The notes under the pieces are model-generated. The model did not search any database. It was not told the DNA's origin and saw only the letters and a list, made by a program, of their open reading frames with translations. Position numbers and translations under genes: made by a program. DNA of 64,000 nucleotides, taken from contig OZ024889.1 of NCBI GenBank assembly GCA_964017195.1, positions 61,651,858 through 61,715,857 of the forward strand, written 5' to 3'. Source of the DNA: Siderastrea radians (lineage: Eukaryota > Cnidaria > Anthozoa > Scleractinia > Rhizangiidae). Every line of letters starts with the position of its first letter. Position 1 is the stretch's first letter. Below, one piece after another: positions 21,290-32,600 of this stretch.

Positions 21290-22981
21290 TAAGAGTACAC
21301 ACAGTCTAAACAATTATACGTGCATTACCCTTAAATAACTCCTGCCAATAACTGACCTATTTTTCTTGTCGTTTTATGGCCAGTAGCTGTTCATTGATAA
21401 ACAACTTTGTTTTGATATTATTTCAGTGAATAAGAAAAGTTGAAGGACAGCTATCGCGTTGATGAGTTAGAAACAAGTCCGCTTAGTTATTACACACAAA
21501 TATTTTTATTACGTGGAAGATGTATTTATCAGTGAGTGTCATTAAGCATCATCATCCAACCCAACATTAATTTTCATGCATGTGCTTCATACAACTGTGA
21601 ATATTTATTTCTTAAAATTTGCCGTTGGGGGGAATCGCCCTACTTTTTTTTACAGTAAACTATACTCTTACAAAAGAAAAAGGTCAATATCATATTTTAG
21701 CGGAGTATCGGATTATCGGTAGAATCAACAAAAGTGTGTGGACATATACAGCGAACCGACAACAGGGGTCTAGCTAATTATAGTTTATCGTGAGGCGGGT
21801 TTGGAAAACTACTGTGTTCTTATTACTTGTTCCGATATTATTCCAGTGATTAAGAAAATTAAAAATGTAAAGTTTTCAAACACCGTAATGTGGTCCTACA
21901 CTTTTTTAAGGTTCTCTTTATATAACAGAAATTCCTGTTTCGTGGGTTTGTACTATAAACTGCTTTACTACACGAAAAATGCAAAAATATAGTAGAATAT
22001 ATCTGTCGCTTAGTGAGTGGACCGTTTTATACTTTTGTCTAATTATGTTTCTTCGTCTCTGTAGACAGATGGTTTAATTTATTCCAAATGGTTTTCTCAA
22101 GTCATTCGCATTCGCATCTTATTAGCTAATGGTCATCTATGTTTCAAAACCTATAAAGATTATCATGTTGAACTTCTTTTTAGTGCGTTTTTCTTCCGTC
22201 TCAAGGTTGGAGGCTGTGCTTTAAGAAATTTATCTCATTAAAAAGAAGCCGAACGACAGACCTTTAAGGAAAATCTCTGATAACGAAAGAAGAAAACGGA
22301 CGACCTGGTGTGGGAAAATAACAGAGAGGAATCGATAAAAAAATAAATTGACTAATTGTCGTCTACCGCGTGGAGGCTTTGTTTTGGTGGTTTTGCCGCT
22401 ATGTTATTAGCTAAGCAGTGGGTCGTATAAGGCAAAGAAACACCGTTATGTCTCCACATACTAGCTATCTATACTGATTTATTTCGTCCAATATTTCGGG
22501 AAACCAAAAACACCGGAAAGATAACTGTTGCTGTAACCTGACAAATTGTTTGATGCCAAGGTAAGACATAAACTGCCGAAATGAGTAGCAATATGTTGTT
22601 GAGGATGTTTTCTGTCGGCTGGCGTGCGTTTTAACATAACGTCAGTATGAAAAATTTACTATTCTTTTCATACAGGGAAAGAAATAGCTTCCAAACAAAC
22701 AAAACAATAACTGCGTCTTATTTTTTTTTAAATCCATATTAAGCCGCCAAAGGGCGCGCTAAGAATATCGACATTAACAATTAGTGGTATGTCGAAAAGT
22801 TTGGTAACTTTATTCGTTTTATTTTTCTTTATGGATCTATATGATCAGTATCAAATGACAACTTTTATCACTCCTGGGCGTTGCTAGATGCATTTGGAGA
22901 CCGAGTACATCAAATGATGGTTTATACTTGTATTCACAAAGTGAAGCAAATTTACAGGATCCATTGTCATAATCTTGTCCT
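21290..22981. repeat. 3' flank of GPCR copy 4 (duplicated with about 14290-16282)
   Basis: Collinear with the flank of copy 3. No gene recognised. It provides the empty site for the foldback at 14831-14969. Confidence 0.75.
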
Positions 22982-23980
22982 TCACACATTTCGTTCGTTT
23001 GTTTCTGTCAAACTCTTGCAGCAAAAGATTCTTTTGAACGCCTTTCGATGATTGGAACTTTGAAAAGCATATACGATTGGGTTAAAAAACGAGTTAGCAT
23101 TAAGAAGAAACTTTACCATTCTGTGAACAAAATACAAAAGTTCACGTTTTTTGGCTACAGTGGTTTTGTCTATGACAGTTAAATAGATGAAAAATAATGA
23201 AAACGGCAGAGTACACACGATAAACACTATCGTAAGCGACAATAAAAGCTTAAAAAGCTGTTTCTTTGAGCGCCAATCTTCCAGTGCTTGACTGCTCGGA
23301 CCATCTCCTGGTGTAGAACAAATTGTATTTGTGACGAACATTCCACGGAAAATTTCAAAATAACTCAAGAAAACTACCGTACATGGAATGAGCCCGAAGA
23401 AAACGCCAGTATAAATTATGAAGGCTTCGTGTTGGAAATATTCATCAAGACTCCATGGACGGGTACATGGGTAAGATGAAAGAGGGTCTTGATTGATCGT
23501 ATTTGTCACGAAGTCAGGAATGCAGGATAAAACTGCAAATACCCACAAAAATGCAACAACATAAGGAACTCTTCCTTTGGTTAATCTTAATCCAGTGTGG
23601 AACGGCTTCACCATCGCCAAATATCTTTCCACGGCAATGGTGCAAACTGTTAAGGCACCAACGTTTATTGTGATCGGAACCAATGCGTTTCCCACGAAGA
23701 GCTTGCAAAGAAAATCTCCCAATGTTTTGCGAAGGCGTACTTTGTTCAGGGAGAAGTCATACATGCCCGGGCAGAGCAACAGAGTCGTCAGATCGGCAAC
23801 TGCCAAATTCATCAATAGGATGTTGGTTGTCGTGTGCATGGAAGGTGTTTTTCGCACGATGGTAATTATAATGCAGTTGGCTGGAACACCGGTGATGACG
23901 ATAAATGAATACATCACGGCGAATGCTATATCTTGACCAGAAAGACGACCATTGTAAAATGTTGAGTTATTTGACGCCAT
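22982..23980 (-). CDS. Rhodopsin-like (class A) GPCR, intact, intronless
   Basis: 332 residues from the preferred start at 23980 (MASNNSTFYNG...), which is the start shared with the neighbour at 16283-17284. The frame is open 20 codons further up (ATG at 24040), but those residues (MIAYKNNSSKTK...) are not shared and are probably 5' untranslated. Hand comparison gives about 29 substitutions and one single-residue gap against the neighbour (about 91% identity). All motifs are kept: GVPANC, LAVADL, ERY, CTLP, NPIVY, and the TM3/ECL2 cysteines. Changes cluster in TM1, the loops and TM5, with Gly for Arg in the second intracellular loop (LTKGRVPY). The role is presumably that of a plasma-membrane peptide or small-ligand receptor; ligand and G protein are unknown. 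Confidence 0.95.
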   Translation of the reverse strand: MASNNSTFYNGRLSGQDIAFAVMYSFIVITGVPANCIIITIVRKTPSMHTTTNILLMNLAVADLTTLLLCPGMYDFSLNKVRLRKTLGDFLCKLFVGNALVPITINVGALTVCTIAVERYLAMVKPFHTGLRLTKGRVPYVVAFLWVFAVLSCIPDFVTNTINQDPLSSYPCTRPWSLDEYFQHEAFIIYTGVFFGLIPCTVVFLSYFEIFRGMFVTNTICSTPGDGPSSQALEDWRSKKQLFKLLLSLTIVFIVCTLPFSLFFIYLTVIDKTTVAKKRELLYFVHRMVKFLLNANSFFNPIVYAFQSSNHRKAFKRIFCCKSLTETNERNV

Positions 23981-24040
23981 TGGGAAAAATATTTTGGGGC
24001 TGTTTTTCGTTTTGCTGCTGTTGTTCTTGTATGCAATCAC

Positions 24041-25729
24041 TTATAATGGAAGTTAGCTGGTCAATACGACACCTCTTAATAGATTCCACGTTAATGTACC
24101 CTCTGCACCTGCATAGTGGACATGACGCCGCAAGCCACCATTCACTTAGCAGGAGACATACATGTATACTTCCATTTTATCCTCTCAAAATTGGTTTGAT
24201 AAATGATCACGTTGAATTAAGATAACAAATGGATTTGTAAGTTAACATTATAAACATGGATGAGGAAAATTTCTCATCTGGGTGATTGATTGACAGAGTT
24301 TGGGGGAGATCCTAATCATAGACTTTTGTTGCAAGGCAATATTAAACTTCGTTTTGGTAATTTTTGTTCTGTAGGTTTCGTAAAGGAAACATATTTCCAA
24401 AAATCAAATATTTTTTCTTTTCTAGGACTCATTTTCACCGCACAGGAGACAAATGAAGAAGGAACATATTCTGCGTATAATATTTTGGCCTCAAATGTAC
24501 TCGCATATTTAATAGCAGTCGGCAATAGTTTTGTTGGTTTAAAAATCGCTTACCGAAGTAACCGTTATATACACTCCTTGATAAACGTTATGTCAAAAAA
24601 CTAAAAAGCAAAACAGCTGTGAGACTATTATTGGCAAAAAGGCGTTTTATGTCCGTGGATGTTCAGATGTAATTAAATGCAAAAGACAGTTGGCCTAATT
24701 ATTAAGTTATCTGCAATTATCCACAAAAGAAAATTGTAATTATTATGAAAACATTAAGCATGCTGCAAACATTCATACATAATCATATTGCTATCGTTGA
24801 TCACAATACACGTTAATCAATTTGCTTTAATAAAACACGGTATGATGTGTCAAACTATCGCTATCGTTATTGTTCACATGATGTTTTCCACCTTCTCCAC
24901 AGACTTAGTATGTTACAAACGTAAATTGGATAAAACGAATATTCCTTTTCTATGTTTAACTGTTTTTTCGTCTTTAACATTATTAGTATGCTAGACTCGA
25001 TTGTCTCAAAAGATATCAGACTAGGCAAAGTCGCCTTGTTAAAAATAGCAGGTAAAATTTGTACGTACACTTTAATTTTTTTAATGGCACTGAGAACATT
25101 TTAAATATATCTCGCTGTCATTATAAATTTACAGTAAGATCTGTAAATGGAATTATACATTTGCTTCATAGACCGTTGATAATCTATTCATTATATCGGC
25201 CTTCGGAATTTAACTTGTTTTTTTCGTGGTAAAAAATTTTGGTGATATCCTAAACATTCATTGATATGCAAAAAAAAAAGTTTCCGGGTACGCAGTCCTT
25301 ACAGGTTTGTTATATATTGTTTCATTAGGTATTCAAGGATGTTATTTTCTAATGGAGTATGATCATGACTTATACGCATCTTTTGTTATTATAAACTGCA
25401 TAGTGTCTGAGAAGCTTCCCCTGTTCTCAGAAAACCTTTTCCGTTGATACAGTTAATGATAAAAGTCTCGCCAAAGTAAGTAACTGAATCTTGGGTGGAA
25501 AAGGAATTATTGTGCCTCACTTATTCATTACTCCTTTAGCTCTTCTTCTGACTTATTCATTATTCATTTAACGTTTTTGTGGATATTCCTTATTCATTAT
25601 TGCAGCTGCTATTCAGATTTTGTTTGACAACTTCAGGTGCAATATATGCCTGTGCATGAGATATAGGAGATAAATGTTGAGATCGATTACAAAGTTTGAA
25701 ATGGCTGCAAATTCGGTTTAATTCCACAT
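24041..25729. other. 5' flank of GPCR copy 4, then unassigned
   Basis: 24041-24990 matches the 5' flank of copy 3 and likely holds the promoter. The rest is AT-rich with no gene seen. Confidence 0.5.
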
Positions 25730-26440
25730 CATATTTATTTATTATTTATTTATTTATTTCAACAATATTTAGACAGAGGTGCCCAGTTCAGCGAGGCTGG
25801 TTTGAATGGGGCTCTGTTTAACATAAATTTACATACAAATATCATATTACAGAATACAAAATTTCAGATTACAAAAGTATTAACATAGTAACACTCAATT
25901 ACTGTAAGCGTTTGGGGTAAATTCAGCTAAATTTAAAAAGCTTTTTAGGCCAGACTTAAACCTTATTAATTCCTGAACCCTCCTCAGTTTCAACGGGAAG
26001 CTGTTCCATATTTTAGTTCCGCTAACCCTGAAGGAGCCATGATACTTAGATGTTTTCGCGAAAGGCGGACGCAGCAAATCTCTATGGCGCGTATTATAAT
26101 CGTGAAATTCGCGTGAATGGTGAAATTCCTTAAGCAAATAGGGTGGAGCCAAGTTATGTAAACATTTAAAAACTAGAATGCATTTCAGATAGTCCTGGCG
26201 GGACTGGAGTGAGGGCCAATTAAATACCTGCGCAACCTGTGGCTGAGAGACTTTGTTTCCCTCAATAATGTTGGCGGCATGTCTATGTAGTTTATCTAAG
26301 TAGTCGCGATTGGTCCTGCCACAGGAGTCCCATATAGTGGCACAATAGTCAAATATTGGAAGTACCATGGCATTGTAAATCATATGTAGATAATGAGCAT
26401 GAATCAAAAGAAAAGTGCAGTGTTATAAAGACAAAAAAAA
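25730..26440 (-). mobile_element. 5'-truncated non-LTR retrotransposon (C-terminus of reverse transcriptase plus 3' UTR)
   Basis: The minus-strand frame 26407-25895 (170 codons) reads the end of a LINE ORF2: MVLPIFDYCATIWDSCG, YLDKLHRHAANIIEG, and later YNTRHRDLLRPPFAKTSKY and GTKIWNSFP. These match the C-terminal part of CR1/Jockey-like ORF2 proteins. A ~160-bp 3' UTR follows, ending in an (AAAT)n tract at about 25735-25762, typical of a LINE 3' end. The copy is cut at about 26410, so it is a dead 5' truncation. Confidence 0.88.
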
Positions 26441-28060
26441 AAAGAAAGAAAGAAAGAGGTGTTGAATACACCTTGGCTCTTTTTAAGGTTTTCTAACTCT
26501 AAAATATCTCTGAATCAGGGCCCGTCTACCACTTTTTTTACATGGAACCTGTGAAAGAAATGGGACTCACAACCCTGGTGCAGATCTAGGATTTGGAGAA
26601 AGTGGGTTTCGAAAAAAATGCCTGGCAAAGGTGAGAGTGTCTACGGGGGTCCGGGGGTATGGTCCCCCGGAAAAGTTTGAAAGTTTGGTCCTTGGAAATG
26701 CGATTTCCAGCATTCTCAGGAGCATATGAAAGTGTTTTAGTTGCTTTAAATTCAACTCACTTTTTCAGTGTGCTAACTCTATATATCCTCACTTCTACAT
26801 TAATAAATCTTTCACCAGTCTGAAACAAATAAAGTTACTTGTGTCAGCCATAGGAATATTTTTCGGCTCAATGTATGTGGCAAGAAATTTTTCTCTACTT
26901 TTGTGTTGCACATGAATTTTTTCATCATGAAAATCTACTAACATGATATTTTTTGTTAAAATCAGTCAACTCTCCTCCCCGCAGAAGTCAAGTAGTCCGT
27001 TCCTTAATTAAAACATTCGAATACTGATAAAAGACGCACCTATCATGAGAAATTAGCCGGGAAAGACTTCTTGTACCCAGGAGTCCTAATTGAATACAGA
27101 TCATCCAGAGTTACTATGAATGATTGCAAACTACTGTTTCAGCTGGCCTTTACACATAGTTGCAAACACCGACAAAGATTTTATAGAGGCGAGGGCATAC
27201 AGCATTTGCGATGTTCATTATTCCTTTAATGGGTCTGAGTTATTCATTATTCCGAATGTTCAAGCTCTAAATATTCCTTATTCATTTACTATTTTAACTC
27301 GTTATTCATTATTCATTATTCCCCTTCCACCCCCGAAACTGAAAGTAACTCTCAGAAAGAATGAAACCAACAACTTCTCTTAGATCTATCTCAGATCATC
27401 TTCACACGTTCTTAAAACCTTCGCAAATGGTCGCAACACGGTATTGGTAACAATTAAAAGTGAATCCTCCCGAAAGCTTAATTGATTCATCTTCGGGAAA
27501 TCACCAGAGAAAGTTTGGCTGCAATTTACGTATACCGCGATGACAGTCAGACACGTGCATTCAAATCCGGAGCGCAGCTAGGAATAAAAGAATGGAGGCC
27601 CCAAGAAACGTAATCCAAAAAAGGAGGTACATAACGGTGGGTCCAGGATCACGCTTCCTCAAGACACGTTGAATTTCAGATCATCGGAAAGCATTTTGGA
27701 GTCATTTGAAGGATGTTACACTACCTTAAGTCACCTCAATTTTGCGCTGACTTTTTTTTAATATTATGCTTCCCCAAGACACGCCGTGAAAGCGTGAAGG
27801 ATAAAGGGCGTCTTCTTGCCGAAATCAAGCGGTAGCAGTGTAAAAAGTAGCAGTATACGGGGTATTTTAGCAGACGTTTAACAGAAGGAGACGACCTTCC
27901 CATTTCACATCCACAGGTAACAGCTTGACGGGGGATAATATAGTTTTAGCATTTTCATTTGCAGATGGAATCGTACAGTGCCACCAATCAAATGAAAGCT
28001 CCTCCAGACTACTTTCTCAAGTACCGTTATTTTTCATTATACTACAAAAAACTATTTTAC
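26441..28060. other. No exon identified; possible ADAMTS intron or downstream region
   Basis: Contains an (AAAG) tract at 26440, a repeat-like CTACGGGGGTCCGGGGGTATG stretch (26640-26680), and AT-rich sequence. I looked on the minus strand for the rest of an ADAMTS disintegrin domain (LWC) and thrombospondin repeats and did not find them. Confidence 0.4.
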
Positions 28061-29653
28061 CTTGTATTTATGGCAGTGTCTGGCTCTGTTTCCATACTGC
28101 TGCTTGCACTGTTCATCCACTGTGAATGCATCACCCGGCAACTGCGTAGGTAGCTGCAGTGGACTCCTGTTGGCGTTATTTCTTAGGCATGTGCTTGCTT
28201 TGGAGCTGAGAGAAAAAAGCTTTTGTTACAGAAAAGAAATGGTCTGATTTACAATTACAATTACAATTACATGATTATAATTCTTCAATCTCAGTCACTG
28301 CATTTCCAGCTCTCTGATTAGTTCACCACACAAAGGTTACCAGCGAATAACCCTGCTTTTTACCTTATAAGGAAGCTGGATGCCTTGTCAAGTGCCCAGG
28401 CGTTCAGAAGTTACCACCGTAATGCAAAAGATTTGACGAAAACTATAGCAAAAATTTCAGCAAGCCAACGACTACCGAAGCTGAGAAATTAACCCTCGGG
28501 CGTAAAAGCAAACTCACACCACCACCGTGCTACAGAGGGAAGGGTGGGGGGGGGAGGGAGGTTGATTGAGGCCCCCTTGGGTTTTTGTTATGTTGCAATA
28601 TTTCGAAATGTGGAAAGCCTTTGATGTGCTCTACAGGATGAGGGACATATTATGGGTTGCCATGCTATTAGGGGCCTGTGACGTCATTCTAGATGGCTGC
28701 CAGTTTGAGCGCCATCTTGGATTTTACCAAAAATTAAAAATTAACAAAAAACGTTGACAATGGAAATTTTTGATGTTAGTCATGTAGAATATGACATAAT
28801 TACACAGTGTGCTGCTTTTAGTTGACTATTTTTGCTTTTTTCACCTAAAAAGGGTGCAAAACACGCATTTTTCTTCAAAAATGGCTCGACCACCTGCTAC
28901 TTATGACGTCATATTCGTAACCGTAGTAACCGATTTTCACAAATCTGAAATCAAAATGTATCTAAGGGATATATGCACAGCTACTGAAACCGGCAGGTCT
29001 AGATAATAATTCGCCTTGGAAAAGTTCAAGAACAACCTTCCGGGGGTCCTTCCCCGCTTTGTCCGGGGGTGGATGCTCCTCCCCGCTTTGTACGCCCACT
29101 CGCGCTTGTTGGATATGAGATGATTATGAGCAATCGTTAAAAAACACTATATGACATCAACTTTCAGAATCTTATGATGTCTCCTAAAACTTTTTATTCC
29201 TCTTCTAAGGTTAGAAATGCTAATTCTCTATGTTTTGACCAGTTTCATTGTCCTTCTTTAGGCGTCAAAGCTTTAGCATCATATGACTATGTGTCAAGAT
29301 TTCATCTTCACAATCAATTGTTAGAACTGTACATTACTTGCTTGAAAGTGTAAATGTAAGATTTATCCAGTCCTTGGCCCAATTACTCAAAATGCGATTA
29401 ACGTAAAACAAAAACTAAACCAAGCGAATTTACATGTGTAAGCTGTACAAATTGCGTAAGGTTTTTCTTTTCAGGATCCTTGAAATCAGAGAACTCTTAC
29501 TTGAGAAAAGCACGAATATAAGCTCGACTGCACCAGGACCACTTCATCGGGCCACGTCGGTTCCTTGCCAGCCACTGTGGTGACATGAGGTGAGGAGTTG
29601 AACCAGTAGAGTCTGGACACGTGTTGCCGTCCCCGTCATGATATGCACCTAAA
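28061..29653 (-). CDS. ADAMTS exons 9-10: end of zinc site, Met-turn, disintegrin-like start
   Basis: Exon 9 opens with the bases completing Asn374 and then LGAYHD, giving the third zinc His379 and Asp380. The Met-turn region is PHLMSPQWL, followed by KWSWCSRAY. Exon 10 uses the acceptor TTTTCTCTCAG before 28205, which keeps phase and adds [16 protein letters not shown] ahead of LPGDAF. A second AG nearer the motif would not give a joined frame with exon 9. Confidence 0.9.
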
Positions 29654-32600
29654 CTGGTTACAAGCAAAACAAACGTTAAAAATGTTTAAGGGACTGTGCA
29701 ATAATTACCTGGAGGGGGGGGGGGTGACAAACCAGGGGGGGCATAGGGGAAAATCACAACTAGAGAGAGGGGGGTTGGATGTAAAATTTAATACATACGG
29801 GGGGGCATTACTATTTTCACTCTTTTTCACAAACTGGAAAAGTGGTAGAAGAGCTAGCTATTAGAATTCAAATTTATACTTGCTTACATTGGAATTAAAC
29901 TGGGAAAATATCAGCTCCAGGTGCTTTGATCTCTGAACTGGCTGATTATTTAAAATTTTCCTGTCTGTCATGCAGTAGGAGAGGGATGCCTCTGTTATAT
30001 ATTAAAACAGTTCTACTTTATTGGCACCCGGAATGCTGTTAAAGTTAGTTTGGACTTTGATTATGTTTGGGGGAAAATACCACCAGGAAAACGCTTAAAG
30101 TGGCATTTCCGAGCGTCTAAATTTCGAAGTTTTCTAGGGGAGCATGCCCCCAGACTCCCCTAAAGCTCGCGCCTTCGGCGCTTTCGCAATTGGCTCGGTT
30201 ATCACAAACGTCTGCCTACGGCCCTAACACTATGATGTTATTCAAAGAAAAAGAAAGATGCCAATGTAGGATAGCCTACATTGTATTATAATTTAAAAAG
30301 AATGGAAAACTCAACTGTTGACTTTAAGAGCAATAAATTGATCTATTTAAATATGAACAGTTTGATTACTTTGAAAAGTAAGCTTATAAACATCTCCCGA
30401 GTGTCCAGATAAAGAAATTGTTCAACGAGGGAAAATTGTCCTCCTCTGAAGAAAGGTCTTTACAAGAGTTCTGTTCCCAGTACAACGTGGACGAAACTGC
30501 GTGTAAAAGTTCGTAGAGCACTTTAAGTTCTTGGATGCAAAGGCGAAAAAAAGAGTAAGAAAAAGGAACGCACTTCCGTCTAACATTTCTTGGAAGATGA
30601 AACAGATGTGGAAGCGCTTACGAATAACCCGCTGAAAATGTATTTGAAACAACATGGTCTCAAGATAAGCGGAAGTAAGGCTGATTTAACTAAACGAGTT
30701 CTCAGCCACGCACGTGAAAATGCTGCCAGAGATGTTCTGGAAGATGAAGAATTTTATGACTCGTGTGAAGACGACACAGCTTCAGAATCAGAGTCAAGTG
30801 ATTCCGATGGAGAGAACACGTACGTTGAAGAGTCATATGAAGTACATTTTGTGCCTGAGGAAGACATCCAACACGTAAATTAGGTATGAGGGAACCAGTG
30901 GGGGGGGGGGGGTTGACCTTTATATTATCAGTAGGTGAGGGGAGGTTACAGGTTAATTTTTGCTTAGTGAGAGGGAGGGGTGCGACTTAATTTTGAGCCT
31001 TATTTTACCCATTTCCCAACCCCCTCCCCCCCCCCAGGTAATTATTGCACAGTCCCTAAGTCGCATTTAGAATGTCACAAGCATAATAAATGACTAGGTG
31101 ATGAGTGGTATGTTAGTGTTCGATTAATATAAAGCAATTAGTTTCGCCTTACTTGTGTCCAATTTCGTGTGCTACCGTATACGCAACGTCTAATCCGTTA
31201 TCTTGAGACACGCTGCACCGTTTCTTGGGGTCGCACATTCCATGCAAGAAAGCCATCCCTACGGAAGACGAGAGACACGTCCTTAAGAATATAATAAAGT
31301 CATGTCAAAGAAAGTTAAGAATAACCTGATTAAAAGCAGTTGTAGAGTTAGCCTGCATAGCAAGCGTTTTCGTCCGCTTTTCCGCACGTTCGAGGCATTT
31401 TTGCTTCATTTTGTGCTCTCGCCCCAATTTTCGCGTAGCCAAAAAGCAAAAAGCGCCTCGAAGGTGCGGAAAAGCCCACGGAAACGCTTGCCACTAAAGC
31501 TGTTGTAAAGTTAGCAGACACTAATTAACATAAAGCTACTAGGAGCAGCTAGTCTGCCGGGGTTCGTCTACGTCTGAGAGCTTGAATGACTTTCAATAGA
31601 CAAAGTACCGTAAGCATAGAAGTCTACTACCCTTATATGACTTCGTTATGGCTCTTAATTCAGACAGATTTGTTGTCATATGCAAATCCAGGTGGGTTTT
31701 GTTAAAAAAGAACAATAGGAAAATCAATAGCTCGAGAAACACCAATTGTTCCTACAATATCAATCCTATTTTTACAATTTGGTTAGTTGCTGAACATACG
31801 AATCACTAACAAAAGGCAAGCTATTGTTTCCCTAATGTTTAAGTAAAACAGAGAACTCGGCTTTGATTGAGCAGTCAAGAGCTTTCGTAGACGAATCCTG
31901 GAAGAGTGCATGCATTTACTGAGCCGTGGTCAGTTTAACGAGCCTGAAGGGAATTTACTGGAAGCACACAAAATTTTCCTTGAACGGAATTTACCCAAGA
32001 CTTGCATGAATACAGTAGACCCTAAACCACTGAGATGCTGGCAAACTGTCCTGCTACAAACTAGAGCTTCATTGCGATCAAAATAGACTAAGAGAAGAAA
32101 AGTTGGTGTCCTACCCACAGTGTCACAGGCTGAATAGCGATTAGCGCATATGTCTTTTCTGCGAAAACGAAAAAGAAAAAGAAATAGTAAGAATGTAGGT
32201 TTATGAAAAATTAGTATAATTTTAATGCTATTTTCACCCCGCTACCCGGTCAATATAACATTTCAAGGCGCGGCTGCTAAGCTAAGTTACTTTTTTCGTG
32301 TGTTGTTTGTCTAGCTTTAGTCCCTTTTTTACTTTTTGATGTCCACATCTCAAAATTATACTAAAACAATTATTCGCCGAAGGCGAAGCAAATATTGGCG
32401 AATATTTACTTTGCCTCCGGCTCGGTAAATATTCGCCAATATTTACTTTGCCTCCGGCTCGGTAAATATTCGCCAATATTTACTTCGCCTTCGGCGAATA
32501 ATTGTTACATTTACTATAATTATATAGCGAGGAGAAAGCGATCATAAGTCGGTAAACTATGATCGTCTGGGTGAGTGTAATCCTGAGAAGGACTGTTTGT

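Noticed and set aside
26567..26755. Possible hAT end (CAGATCTAGGATTT) near 26579
   Set aside because: No matching inverted end or target duplication was found.
32365..32506. Repeated 37-bp units considered as a spaced array
   Set aside because: Units are contiguous and internal to a foldback; no spacers.
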